A DNA stretch of 64,000 bases from JAJRVM01 sp963700515 (GTDB lineage: Bacteria; Planctomycetota; Planctomycetia; Pirellulales; Pirellulaceae): the NCBI GenBank assembly GCA_963700515.1, contig CAVOXY010000027.1, forward strand, positions 62,001 through 126,000, written 5' to 3'. Positions within the stretch are counted from its first letter, which is position 1; every line of letters begins with the position of its first letter. A model generated the notes under the pieces. It was not told where the DNA came from, searched no databases, and worked only from the letters and a program-made list of their open reading frames with translations. This document shows, piece after piece, positions 38,526 to 48,128 of the stretch. Made by a program: the position numbers and the translations under genes.

Positions 38526-38599
38526 TGGGCGATGAGGGGCTCGAACCCCCGACCCCCTCGGTGTAAACGAGGTGCTCTGGCCAACTGAGCTAATCGCCC
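38526..38599 (-). tRNA. tRNA-Val(TAC)
   Basis: Read on the minus strand: acceptor GGGCGAT pairs with ATCGCCC, D stem GCTC/GAGC, anticodon stem CCTCG/CGAGG with loop TTTACAC (anticodon TAC), T arm GGGGG-TTCGAGC-CCCTC. Discriminator A, CCA not encoded. An integrase remnant follows its 3' end by about 110 bp. Confidence 0.95.
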
Positions 38600-38875
38600 G
38601 TGCAGTGCAAACGCAGCGGAGACGCCGGGACGCCTCACTGGCCAGGAATGATACCCCGCGACCCCCGATTTCGCAAGCCGATGAGGCTTGATGCCGCTTG
38701 ACCTCTCCTGCATCCCACGGCACTCACAAGAGGTGCACCCGTAAGACCTCCGCCGCCATGTTACCCATTGTCATTTGCACCGGCGGGACGCTTGTGCTAC
38801 GACAAACGGCACAAGGGAGACGCTTGTGCTACCCGTGGTCGACGTGTGCCGATTTCAGGAAGGATGGATGATTAC

Positions 38876-39821
38876 ATGACCGCTCAGATCATTTCGCTCA
38901 CCGACGCGCAGTCCGGTGCATCGGCCAGAATCCTGGTGAGCCTCGGACTGAATTGTTTCCAGTTCCAAGTCCCCAGCACCACCGGACCGCTCGACGTTCT
39001 TTGGTCTGAACCCGGTTTTGAGAACGGGGACCGGCGCGCCTCGGGCAGTGGCATTCCCGTGCTGTTTCCCTTCCCGGGGCGGATTGCCGGAACGACGCTC
39101 ACCTGGCAGGGCAAGCCGTATACGCTGGAAGCTGGCGATGGTCGGGGGAACGCGATCCATGGCTTTGTCCACGAGCGTGCTTGGCGGGTGATCGAGCAGG
39201 AACCATCGCGCAGTCGTGGCGCAGTTTCAGGCGTCTCGCGATGATCCAACACTGCTCCAACACTGGCCCGCTGATTTTCGGATCACCGCCACTTACGAAG
39301 TGCGGGATACCTGCCTGGCGTCTACCTTCGTGCTGGAGAACCCTGACGATCATCCCCTGCCGTGCGGGCTGGGGACGCATCCCTATTTTTCTGTTCCGCT
39401 GGGCGGTCCGTCCGCCGAGTCGTGCGTGGTGAAACTTCCCGTCTCCAGCAGCTGGGAACTCGTCGATATGAACGCCACCGGCACGAAGCGACCGCTGGAA
39501 GATCCTCAGCGCATGCAGCAGGGCCAGGCTTTCGCATCGTTGACGCTCGACAACGTCTTTTCTGATCTGGTGTTCAATCAAGGGAAATGCCAGGCGGCCA
39601 TCGAAGATCCTGCCAGCGGTCGATGCACGACACTCACTTTCGACCGAGCGTTTCGCGATTGCGTGGTCTACACTCCACCCCACCGCGAAGCGATCTGCAT
39701 TGAACCGTACACCTGCGTGCCGGACCCGTTTCGGTTGGAGCGTGCAGGGATCAGCGCCGGATTGCGTGTTCTATCGCCAGGCGAATCCTTCCAAGCACAC
39801 TTAGAGATACGCGTGGACTGA
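38876..39821 (+). CDS. aldose 1-epimerase (mutarotase) family protein, frameshifted
   Basis: ATG 38876 is preferred, with AGGAAGG about 9 nt upstream; ATG 38864 is possible. The domain shows SGIPVLFPFPGRI and NAIHGFVHERAW with the family histidine. A shift near 39210 leads to LGTHPYFSVPLGG (second active-site histidine) and FRDCVVYTPPHREAICIEPYT with the catalytic glutamate in IEPYT. Interconverts anomers of a hexose or acts on a related sugar, in the cytoplasm. Confidence 0.87.
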
Positions 39822-39831
39822 GCGGCACCCT

Positions 39832-40230
39832 GCGGAAGTGGTGAGCGGGGGTTTGCTTTCGCACTGGCTCCAGGGTGGCACTGGCTGAGCGAGCGGAACA
39901 AACGTAGCCATCAACACGAATCGTCAATCGCGAGCGGAGCCAGTGTTGCAGCGTGTTTCGACTCCCCACTTCTAGTGGTACCAGTGGGAAGTGGTGAGCG
40001 GGGGTTTGCTTCAGCACTGGCTCCGCTCGCGGTCAGTGCTTCTGGTTTTGTTTGACGCTCGCTCAGCCAGTGGCACCCCAGTACCATTCGTGGATGGCCA
40101 TGTGTTTGACGCTCGCTCAGCCAGTGGGACTCCCGACAGCACGGGGCAGAGCCAGTGGCACCCTTCAGGAAGTGGCACCCAGCACCCGAAACTCGAAACA
40201 GAAACGCACGCTCGCTCAGGAAAATGGCGC
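39832..40230. repeat. repeat D cluster
   Basis: At least two copies plus inverted and partial copies of a roughly 95-bp element: AAGTGGTGAGCGGGGGTTTG, then AGCACTGGCTCCGCTCGCGG, a T-rich spacer, and CGCTCGCTCAGCCAGTGGCAC. CACTGGCT and AGCCAGTG can pair. Further copies are at 48338-48440, 50179-50281 and 50285-50386. No coding function is apparent. Confidence 0.88.
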
Positions 40231-40260
40231 GCTGGCGTCATGGTCGAACGTGCGGATGGA

Positions 40261-40731
40261 CTACTTCGCATCGTCCTTGTCGTCGTCGTCGTCGTCATCG
40301 TCGTCTTTGCCGGGCTTGAAATCTTTGTATTCGAAGGGGATCATTCCCGCTTTGATCAGCTCGCCAAACGTCTTGTCGGCATCCTTGACCTTCTCGCCTT
40401 CGATCTTCCCGAGCATTTCGAGGGCCTTTTCCACATCTTTCTTGTCCTTGTCGGTCAGGTGCTTGTTGAGCTCCTGGCCATAAGGATTGCGGTTCTTCTT
40501 CGACGCCTTGCCGCTGTCGCCGGGGCGTGGGTCATGGCAGACATTGCACTTCTTGACTCGTAGCACCTCCTTCGCGAGGGCCTTCTGTTGGTCCGCTTCC
40601 TTGTCCCCAACATATTTCTTCTCAAAAGCCTTGAAGAACGTAGGGTAGGCCTGAGCGGAATTGACTCGGCCAAAGCTGCAAATGGCCAGGACGGCAATCG
40701 AACAGACAAGCAGTGAACAGAGCTTCTTCAT
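40261..40731 (-). CDS. exported c-type cytochrome-like protein with polyaspartate tail
   Basis: Intact, 156 residues, ATG 40731 with GGAGAT upstream. Signal peptide LLVCSIAVLAICSFGRVNSAQA. One haem-binding motif CNVCH near residue 82, with no obvious distal methionine motif. The end is extremely acidic (DDDDDDDDDKDD). Otherwise Lys-rich. Probably a periplasmic electron-transfer or metal-binding protein; the Asp tail could bind cations. Found singly between repeat D and a kinase gene. Confidence 0.82.
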   Translation of the reverse strand: MKKLCSLLVCSIAVLAICSFGRVNSAQAYPTFFKAFEKKYVGDKEADQQKALAKEVLRVKKCNVCHDPRPGDSGKASKKNRNPYGQELNKHLTDKDKKDVEKALEMLGKIEGEKVKDADKTFGELIKAGMIPFEYKDFKPGKDDDDDDDDDKDDAK

Positions 40732-40877
40732 GAGGGATCTCCAACGGGAATGCAGTTACCAATGCGGGGCCGCACCAACCGCCAGCACACAGCGAACGTC
40801 GCGGGGCGAACAGGCTCCTCGCAGGAACCCGGCGGGATACGTTTAGTAAAACCACCCACCTGGGGCCTGTCAAGTGA

Positions 40878-43800
40878 TCAGAAGCCGACGCCAGCTCTGG
40901 CGGTTGCCGAAAGCGGCGCCGGGGTGCCCTGGGACAAGGTCTTGCCCGGTGTTGATTCGCTCCGCGGCGTTGATCCGCTGGGTGCTGCTTCTCGCGGCAC
41001 CGACTTGGCGGGCGGCATCTCCCTCGGTGGTATATCTTCAGGCGGCATCCCGGCGGGGGCGGGCTGGGCCGGCGTGGGTTGGGCTGGCTGGGGTTGGGCT
41101 GGCTGGGGTTGGGCCAGCGGGGACGGGGCTGCCGGGGACGGGGCTGCCGGCTCTCCGTTGACCGTCGGCGGCCTATCGGTCGCGGGTCCGCCGGGCTGCG
41201 ATCGACTCGGCGTGGTGCCGGAGGCCGGCTTTTCACGAAACAGCAAAGTGTCAAAGTCGGGCAGTCGCGGGAGTAGTGAGGGAATGATACCCAGGGCCCG
41301 GGTGAACCAGCCATCAGCGATCCCCGGCGGGATGAAATCGTGCAACGACTGTCGGTCAACGGATTGAGCGGGCGGTGTCCAGGAGAACATCGTGGCCGGC
41401 GCCGGCAGCGGACTTTTCTCGTTGTACCAGGACTGGCCTTGAGGGTTCTTCAGGTTATCGAAGGTATATTCTTCGATCGAGTTGCGATCGCCATTCGATT
41501 CCACACGTAACGCCAGCTTGGTGTTCTTGTAGTAATTGTTGCTGCCACCGATGACGAGCGGAAGCATGTCCGCCGTGGGGCTCGAATTTGTTTGCAGCGT
41601 GTAGAGGGGTGTGGCCGGAAAAGTCGCTTGCGTCGCAAAAAGGCAGTCATCGCAAGTGACGGACAACCCCAACTGATAGGGCGCGACGCTGTCGCTTCGC
41701 ACGAGACCGATCCCCTGATCGGCCACCACCAACAGTTGCTGCAGCCAGATTTTGATCGCGCCATATTCCCAGCGTGGCTCGACGATGGTGCCGCCGATTT
41801 CGAACAATCGCTGCGTGGTCACAAACAGGCCATTCTTCCAGGAGAAGGAAAACGGTAGGGCGAACTCGGCTCGTACAAAGGGTGCCTGTCCGCGGGCAAT
41901 ACAGTCTTCCAGCCAGATGGCGGGAGTATCGCCGGTGAACGAAACACCGCCGAAAGGTAGCCCACCCAGATCTCCCGGACCCACTAACTCGACGAACGAC
42001 ACTCGTTGTCCGTTGGCCTGACCTTGCGGGTCCACGCTCCGGATGGTAAACGAACACTGCCGGAATTCGATACGATCGATGGTGTCGAGGCGAAACAAGG
42101 ACCAGTGTTGACGCGCGTCGGCATTGTCCGGCACTTCGAAATAGAATTGCGTGCCCTGCCAACTCACATGTCCGCCGAGAATCTCGATCATGGAAGAGGG
42201 CGTGTTGGCAGGCTTGTCATTCAACGGACGAAAGGCGATCGCCGGCGAGAAGCCGGTCGCGGCACGAATGGCGATTCGGTGCTCGGTGAACCGGTTGGCA
42301 TCCATGGCGAATGGTTGCAGCAATCTCAAGCCGTCGAATCGCAACTCAATTTCGGCGTCGCCCGGCAGTTGAGCCGCACGTTGCAGGGCTTCTTCGAGCG
42401 TGCCGACAGCCGTCACCCCCTGGGACTGAACCATCTTTTCGTCGGTCACCACGACGCGAGTTTTTGTGCCGGTACTGGCCGCTGGTTTGCTTGGCACCAC
42501 ACTCGGCTCGCTGGGGTCCGCGTCGGTGGAGCGGCGATCGGAGCGATTCAACAGGGAGCCGTTTTCGGGTAGCTCGGTTTGCGCTGCGGCGCTGTCCGAA
42601 CCAGCTGGCGAGGTTTCTGGCTGCGGCTGGCTCTTAAGTTCCTCTTGCGTGGCAGGAGGGGCTTCCGTGGTCGGCGGTTTGACCGCCGGCTTGGCGCCAG
42701 TGGTGGAGGGAGGTGCCGTCGTTGGCGTGGTGGCTGGGTCCACGGCGGCGGCTACATCGTCGTCGGATTTGCCCGCGGCCGATTTTGTCGGCGCGACCGG
42801 CACGTCGGCAGCCGGCTCGATCGGGGCATCCCGTTTCGCGTCCGGTTTGCTGCCCAAAGTGGCCGTACCTTGGTCGACGCTGGCGGCCAATTTCGGCACG
42901 CCGGAAATGGGGGGATCGGGCAAAGCGTCGATCCAGAGACCGCCCAGCACGAACAACAGCAGCACCGCAACAGGGATGATCCACGGCAGGTGTCGCACCC
43001 ACCAGGTCGGTTTCTGCTCGCTCGCCGGCAACCAGATCGTACTGTTGGCACGAATTCCGGAAAGGTTTAGCCGATCGGCGACCAACAGTAATTCGCCGAT
43101 CAGATCGCGCGGCGACTGAAATCGCTGGTCGGGTTGCTTGGCGAGCAGTTTGTGCACGATGCGAGCGACTTCCTCGTCCACATCGGGTCGGTATTGTCGC
43201 AGGTCTGGCGGTTCGTCACTGCTGTGACTCAAGAGCTTCTGCAGCACCGTGCCATCGGGGAACGGGGGGTGGCCGGTCAACATGAAGTAGAGCGTGCAGC
43301 CGAGCGAATACAAGTCGCTGCGCACGTCCGTATTGCGCGGATCGCGCGCCTGTTCCGGCGAAATATAGTCGAACGTACCGAGGGTGACGCCACTGGCGGT
43401 GAGATCGTCCGTGGATGATTCGACCTGCTGCAGTCGTGCCAGCCCCATGTCCACCAGTTTTGCTCGGCCATCGATCATGATCAGAATGTTGGACGGCTTG
43501 ATGTCGCGATGGGTTACCTCACGCTGCGATGCGTGTTCCAAGGCTTCGGCCATCTGCAGCGTGTAGCTGATGGCATCTTCCAGCGTCAGGACTCCGTTGT
43601 GTTCCACCAGATCCCGAACGTTGATCCCTTCGATATACTCGAAGACGATGTAGTTCCAGCCTTGGTCTTCACCCACGTAATAGACACGCGCGATGTTCGG
43701 GTGGTCGAGTCGCGCGGCGCTTTGCGCTTCGTTCTTGAACCGCCGCAGGGTGTCTTCGTTGGTCTGCTCGCGGGATACGACCTTCACCGCCACGGTGCGG

Positions 43801-44222
43801 CCCAGCATCGTATCGGTGGCTCGGAATACCGCCCCCATGCCGCCTCCACCGACGAATTCCTCCAACTGGAAATGCCCCAGTTTTTCGCCCTCGAGCGATT
43901 GACCCATCTCGAACGGGTTGGCAGCTCGGCGAAAAGCGGGGGGCGACACGGGGGGACGTTTGGAGATCACCGTCTGCTGGCTGTCGAAGGGATGCGGCGC
44001 GACCGAACCGGCGGCTAACGCCGCAGGTTGCCCATGCGAGCCGCCACGGATCTCGGAAGCCTGCGGGTCGTCGGAGCCTTCTGCCGCGAGGGATGGGGGC
44101 GGCGGGGCCGACGCGGAGCGGTCATCGGCGGCGCGGACCAACTCGTCGTCCGTAGGAGCTACGTGACTGGAAGATTCGTCGGACACAGGCCAAGCACTCG
44201 CGAATCGGGAAAGATGCCGCAA
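40878..44222 (-). CDS. transmembrane Ser/Thr kinase with beta-helix-like ectodomain
   Basis: Intact, 1114 residues. The frame opens with TTG at 44222. GTG 44186 and ATG 43910 are other possible starts. Kinase domain about 116-375: VGGGGMGAVF, VAVKVV, HRDIKPSN, VDMGLARL (DMG in place of DFG), SPEQARD. Transmembrane helix near 410-430 (LPWIIPVAVLLLFVLGGLWI). A Pro/Ala-rich linker leads to a domain at about 600-930 with short strand turns (VSWQGTQFYF, IEFRQCSFTI, IWLEDCIARG, LSVTCDDCLF), suggesting a right-handed beta-helix. The end is a PAQPQ-type proline repeat. Likely senses an extracellular polymer or wall component. Confidence 0.9.
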   Translation of the reverse strand: MRHLSRFASAWPVSDESSSHVAPTDDELVRAADDRSASAPPPPSLAAEGSDDPQASEIRGGSHGQPAALAAGSVAPHPFDSQQTVISKRPPVSPPAFRRAANPFEMGQSLEGEKLGHFQLEEFVGGGGMGAVFRATDTMLGRTVAVKVVSREQTNEDTLRRFKNEAQSAARLDHPNIARVYYVGEDQGWNYIVFEYIEGINVRDLVEHNGVLTLEDAISYTLQMAEALEHASQREVTHRDIKPSNILIMIDGRAKLVDMGLARLQQVESSTDDLTASGVTLGTFDYISPEQARDPRNTDVRSDLYSLGCTLYFMLTGHPPFPDGTVLQKLLSHSSDEPPDLRQYRPDVDEEVARIVHKLLAKQPDQRFQSPRDLIGELLLVADRLNLSGIRANSTIWLPASEQKPTWWVRHLPWIIPVAVLLLFVLGGLWIDALPDPPISGVPKLAASVDQGTATLGSKPDAKRDAPIEPAADVPVAPTKSAAGKSDDDVAAAVDPATTPTTAPPSTTGAKPAVKPPTTEAPPATQEELKSQPQPETSPAGSDSAAAQTELPENGSLLNRSDRRSTDADPSEPSVVPSKPAASTGTKTRVVVTDEKMVQSQGVTAVGTLEEALQRAAQLPGDAEIELRFDGLRLLQPFAMDANRFTEHRIAIRAATGFSPAIAFRPLNDKPANTPSSMIEILGGHVSWQGTQFYFEVPDNADARQHWSLFRLDTIDRIEFRQCSFTIRSVDPQGQANGQRVSFVELVGPGDLGGLPFGGVSFTGDTPAIWLEDCIARGQAPFVRAEFALPFSFSWKNGLFVTTQRLFEIGGTIVEPRWEYGAIKIWLQQLLVVADQGIGLVRSDSVAPYQLGLSVTCDDCLFATQATFPATPLYTLQTNSSPTADMLPLVIGGSNNYYKNTKLALRVESNGDRNSIEEYTFDNLKNPQGQSWYNEKSPLPAPATMFSWTPPAQSVDRQSLHDFIPPGIADGWFTRALGIIPSLLPRLPDFDTLLFREKPASGTTPSRSQPGGPATDRPPTVNGEPAAPSPAAPSPLAQPQPAQPQPAQPTPAQPAPAGMPPEDIPPREMPPAKSVPREAAPSGSTPRSESTPGKTLSQGTPAPLSATARAGVGF

Positions 44223-44636
44223 ACCACGCCAGATAAGATCAAGGGCCGGCGCGAAACCATCGTCGTAATCGATTATTCGAACGCCCGGTTCATTCTGGAA
44301 GGTCTCGACTCCAAAAACGACCCGAGCGGTGGCAAGCCAGCCACCACCTAAGATGAGCTAAACGACTGTGCTCATTGTACTTGGTACGTCGTTGCGTGTC
44401 AATCTTTAAGGCCTGATGGCACTTGGGTTTACGTCGTTTAGTGAGGTGTGGCTTAGGGTTACTTCGAGCGGCCGTGCCGTGGCAGCTGCCGTGGACACGG
44501 TGGGCCGCGCGAGAATCGGACCGGGGAGCTATCGTTCGGTTGGCGGCTTGACCGCCGTGTGGTACAAGGAACGGTGGTACAAGGACTAGCGTGCAAGCTG
44601 TCCGACATTCTTTGACCGGCGAGGGCTCTGCAGACC
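44223..44636. other. intergenic region between divergent kinase and sialidase-like genes
   Basis: About 410 bp. GTGGTACAAGGA occurs twice within 16 bp (near 44560 and 44574), and a GTGTGGCTTAGGG segment is present. No gene or strong hairpin was seen. Promoters for both flanking genes are expected here. Confidence 0.45.
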
Positions 44637-45812
44637 ATGAGTGGACTCCTTCAGACTGTGTTGCTGACGTCAACATTTCTCGGTGCCTCGCTTGGCGAAC
44701 AGCCGCACTACTCGGCGGAGTTGGTCTTCCCGCTGCGCACGGACCACAACCATGCTCCGGGGATCGTGGAAAACGCCGCGGGCGACCTGTTGGTCTCTTG
44801 GTACCGCGGCAGTGGCGAGCGCACAGCCGACGACGTGGCTGTCCTGGGAGCCCGGCTGCCCCATGGAGAGACGGTTTGGAGTGAAGCGTTTGTGATGGCC
44901 GACACGCCCGGCTTTCCCGACTGCAACACGTGCATGATGATCGACAGCCAGCAACGGCTCTGGCTTTTCTGGCCCACGATTCTGGCCAACAGTTGGGAAT
45001 CGTGCCTGACCAACTATCGCGTGTCGACCGATTACGACCGGCCGGGGTCGCCCGTCTGGTCCCGCAGCGGTCTCGTGCTCCTGAAACCGGATGACTTCTC
45101 CGAGCCGGGACTCCAATTGCTCAGCGAAGTGGTTGCGCAGTTGCCTGGGGCCATCTCGGACGAGCGTCAGAAGATGCTCGAGGAAGTGCGACTCCGATTG
45201 CATTCGAAACTATATCAGCGGCTGGGTTGGCAGCCGCGGTGCAAGCCAACCGTGTTGCCCGGCGGCCGGATCCTGCTGCCGCTTTACACCGACACTTTCT
45301 CGATTTCGATCATGGCGGTTTCCGACGATGCTGGGGAAACCTGGTATGCCAGCCAGCCGTTAATGGGTTGGGGGAACATCCAGCCGGCAGTCTTGCGCCG
45401 CGAAGACGGGACATTGGTGGCCTACATGCGGGAAAACGGTCCGCAGGGTCGAATTCGTGTGGCGCAGTCGACGGACGACGGTCTGACGTGGGGAGCAGTG
45501 GGCGTCTCGTCGCTGCCGAATCCCGGGTCGGGGCTCGATGGTGTGCGGTTGTCCAACGGTCACTGGTTACTGGTCTACAACGACACGACGCGCGGGCGGC
45601 AGAGCCTGGCCGTGTCGATCTCGGATGACGAAGGAAAAAATTGGAAATGGACGCGGCACCTGGAGCGGCACGACAGCGGCTCGTACCACTATCCGGCCGT
45701 GATTCAGGGGCACGACGGGACGATCCACATCATCTACAGCTATTTTGTGGACGACGGAAAAAGTATGAAGCACGCCGCGCTGAACGAAGCCTGGATCATG
45801 GCAGGCGATTGA
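44637..45812 (+). CDS. exported sialidase-like (BNR-repeat) protein
   Basis: Intact, 391 residues, ATG 44637 with signal peptide GLLQTVLLTSTFLGASLG. Asp-box motifs SxDxGxxW: SDDAGETW, STDDGLTW and a variant SDDEGKNW mark a six-bladed beta-propeller of the sialidase superfamily. Arg residues typical of true sialidases (near KPTVLPGGRILL and RENGPQGR) are plausible, but specificity is not assured. It acts on extracellular glycans by inference. The next gene follows by 73 bp. Confidence 0.88.
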   Translation: MSGLLQTVLLTSTFLGASLGEQPHYSAELVFPLRTDHNHAPGIVENAAGDLLVSWYRGSGERTADDVAVLGARLPHGETVWSEAFVMADTPGFPDCNTCMMIDSQQRLWLFWPTILANSWESCLTNYRVSTDYDRPGSPVWSRSGLVLLKPDDFSEPGLQLLSEVVAQLPGAISDERQKMLEEVRLRLHSKLYQRLGWQPRCKPTVLPGGRILLPLYTDTFSISIMAVSDDAGETWYASQPLMGWGNIQPAVLRREDGTLVAYMRENGPQGRIRVAQSTDDGLTWGAVGVSSLPNPGSGLDGVRLSNGHWLLVYNDTTRGRQSLAVSISDDEGKNWKWTRHLERHDSGSYHYPAVIQGHDGTIHIIYSYFVDDGKSMKHAALNEAWIMAGD

Positions 45813-45885
45813 TGAGCGTGGCGCGATCCCGGGACGCAGTGTCGATCATCGACGTCGCCAGACTGTTATCGATCGAAATTGAACC

Positions 45886-46347
45886 ATGGACAAGCGCATC
45901 TTCATCGTCATTGGGCCGATCGTTTTGATCTCGGCGGGACTGCTTGTCGTCTGGGGAGTGCAAGGGAAGTCGATGGAGGGCGACTTCCGCGAAGCACTTC
46001 GTGCAGGGACGATCGACGGCGTGCATCGCGATCTCGTCGGCAAGCAGTGGTCGCCGGAAGAACTGGCGACGATCGAGGTGATCAAGATACCGGCCGGCGC
46101 GGGGAAGGAACGCGCGCTGGAACGGGCGGTTCATGCGCGCGGCCGCATCGTGATCGCGTCCGGCATGTATGAATTCCAAGGTACCATACGAGACAGCGCC
46201 ACAAACATCGTTCATCTGTTTGGCTATCGCCGATCCGATCCGCGCAAATGGTGCTGGGAAGGGATCCATCCGGAGAGCATGCCGCAGCACCTGCAGCGCA
46301 GGATGCAGCAACTGGAGGAGATGAAGAACCGTGCTCGCCAGCAATAA
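45886..46347 (+). CDS. membrane-anchored hypothetical protein
   Basis: 153 residues, ATG 45886. One N-terminal anchor (IFIVIGPIVLISAGLLVVWGV). The exposed part has charged helices and strands (EELATIEVIKIPAGAGKERAL, GRIVIASGMYEFQGTI) and a basic Gln-rich end (LQRRMQQLEEMKNRARQQ). No family recognised. Same strand as the sialidase-like gene. Confidence 0.65.
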   Translation: MDKRIFIVIGPIVLISAGLLVVWGVQGKSMEGDFREALRAGTIDGVHRDLVGKQWSPEELATIEVIKIPAGAGKERALERAVHARGRIVIASGMYEFQGTIRDSATNIVHLFGYRRSDPRKWCWEGIHPESMPQHLQRRMQQLEEMKNRARQQ

Positions 46348-46480
46348 GAGTAAGAGCTAGGCATGGAATTGCAGAGTTGCCGAGCCTTTTGCGGTCGCAA
46401 CTTGGTGAACGGTTTGGGAAAGCAAGCGTCGCGGGTGCGGCAAATTGCTGAGTGACTGAGACGACTAAGACAAGGAGCGA

Positions 46481-46920
46481 ATGGGCGCCATGGACGATCA
46501 TCGAAGACCAAAAGGCGTTGCGAGTTCTCGGCGGGCGTCTGCTCCCCAAGTGTCCGGTTCAGCGGTGCGCATCATTGACTGGAAACGGGCACTTGAAACG
46601 ACGGCCGGCGATGAGGAGCTGCTGGTAGTTGTCATCGGGGCTTTTCGCGAGGAAGCACCCGTGTTGATGGCGAATATCCGCCAAGCGATCGTCGCTCGTG
46701 ATGCTGAATTACTCCATCGAGCTGCGCACACCATCAAGAACTCTTACAGTAGCCTGGCGCTCGGTCCAGCGAGGAGGTGGCTTTTGAGGTGGAGCGAGCC
46801 GCCAAGGCGGGCGATTTCCAACGGCCCTCCGAGTTGTTGAAGACACTCGAGCTTCAGTTCCGACAGGTATCGCAGGAAATCGACCGGTACATGCGGGAGC
46901 ATGGCGAATCGGCTCAGTAG
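46481..46920 (+). CDS. Hpt (histidine phosphotransfer) domain protein, frameshifted
   Basis: ATG 46481 with AAGGAG 5 nt upstream. The helical bundle starts IDWKRALETTAGDEELLVVV and reaches the phosphorylation site AAHTIKNS (family HxxKGx). The frame shifts near 46768, then SEEVAFEVERAAKAGDF and LKTLELQFRQVSQEIDRYM complete the four-helix domain to TAG 46920. It should shuttle phosphate between a hybrid histidine kinase and a response regulator, neither of which lies in this window. Confidence 0.82.
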
Positions 46921-46941
46921 CCAGAGTGGGACCCGCTCGGA

Positions 46942-46968
46942 GAGCCGAGCCACATGACGGCTCGGCTC
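46942..46968. terminator. hairpin between convergent genes
   Basis: A perfect 10-bp stem GAGCCGAGCC/GGCTCGGCTC with loop ACATGAC, 21 bp after the Hpt stop and 35 bp from the stop of the converging GH172 gene. No T run follows, so it could be a Rho-assisted or purely structural bidirectional terminator. Confidence 0.55.
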
Positions 46969-47003
46969 AATGAGCTTGGCGGCACGCGCGCCCGCCTGCC
47001 AGG

Positions 47004-48128
47004 CTATTTACCTGACCAGATATGGGCGGTTCGCGCCGCGACGTCGGGGAGCGGGGGGAGTGGCGCACTGGGGACCGGTTCGTACCAGAACGTAGCACAG
47101 CTCCAATCGTCGACGGTCTCGGACAGCCCTTGCTTCCACGCAATTTGCTGAATCGTGATGCGGGCCTCGTGTTGCCAGGCGATGGGGTCGGGCAGGTGCC
47201 AGCGGTACATGGAGACGAATACGTTGCCCGTTTCGTCATGCTTACGATCCAGACTACAACCGTTGTAGAGGAACGGCGTCTGCTGGATTCCCCAGGCCAG
47301 GCCGACATAGTCTTCGCTGCCCGTCCCGCAAATGGTGGGGAAATCCACGTCACCGTCCATGTAGACTTTCACTTCCCCTTCGCCCCACCACTGATCCGGG
47401 TGCAGGTTGCGAATGCCGATCACCGAGCCGATGAACCGGCCCTTGTTCTTCCGTTGCGGCAGCAGTTCGAAGTCCTTCTTTTCGGTCGTGGGATTTTCGC
47501 GGCGAAACAGGACGTGGAGTCGTCCGACACCGGCCGGGAATTTGTCTCCGATCGTGTAATCGATCTGGTAGAAGAGCGGTACGGCCTTCTCGCCCTCGTT
47601 GACGAATGTGATTCTGGCACGCTTGGCAAAGGGCATCGGCAGCCAGATGTTGCGGCCGCCCGTTTCGCCGACTGAGTGCACGGCCGATTGATAGGCCGTA
47701 ATCTTGCCATGGGCAAATCCAAAGAAATCGCCCACGGGGCATTCGATGCTCGGGTGCTCTTGATCGTCCCACCAGACGCGAATCACCATGGCACGTTGAG
47801 CGACTGGCTCGCGGTCAGTCGTGATCCAGATGTGTCGAATCGTGCCCGGGCCCTCGATGTCGCACAGTGGCACCTCTTCGCCGGGCTTGATCGTACGGGC
47901 CGGCGCTCCTTTGCGACCCACTCCGAGCGGACTCGCTGCCTGACCCCCTTGGCCCGGTGCCCCGGTCGGATTCTCGAACGAGATCGATCGCGACAGGAGC
48001 CCGGTATCGAGCAGGTAGGGCTGATGGACGAGATCCGTTTCCTGAGCTCGGGCGACGCCGCTGCCGCTATTCGACAGCGCCACAACGAAGCCCAGGCAAA
48101 TCATGCTGGCAAGATTCTGTACACTCAT
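47004..48128 (-). CDS. exported DUF2961 (GH172-family) protein
   Basis: About 374 residues. ATG 48128 is chosen because AGGAG lies 10 nt upstream; ATG 48146 is possible. Signal peptide LASMICLGFVVALSNSGSGVARA. DUF2961 pattern: RHIWITTD, MVIRVWWDDQEHPSIECPVGDFF, QIDYTI, GEGEVKVYMDGD, CGTGSEDYVG. GH172 enzymes act on fructose- or arabinofuranose-containing sugars (family knowledge). Probably secreted to the periplasm or outside. The catalytic Glu in the IECP and GTGSED regions is present. Confidence 0.87.
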   Translation of the reverse strand: MSVQNLASMICLGFVVALSNSGSGVARAQETDLVHQPYLLDTGLLSRSISFENPTGAPGQGGQAASPLGVGRKGAPARTIKPGEEVPLCDIEGPGTIRHIWITTDREPVAQRAMVIRVWWDDQEHPSIECPVGDFFGFAHGKITAYQSAVHSVGETGGRNIWLPMPFAKRARITFVNEGEKAVPLFYQIDYTIGDKFPAGVGRLHVLFRRENPTTEKKDFELLPQRKNKGRFIGSVIGIRNLHPDQWWGEGEVKVYMDGDVDFPTICGTGSEDYVGLAWGIQQTPFLYNGCSLDRKHDETGNVFVSMYRWHLPDPIAWQHEARITIQQIAWKQGLSETVDDWSCATFWYEPVPSAPLPPLPDVAARTAHIWSGK

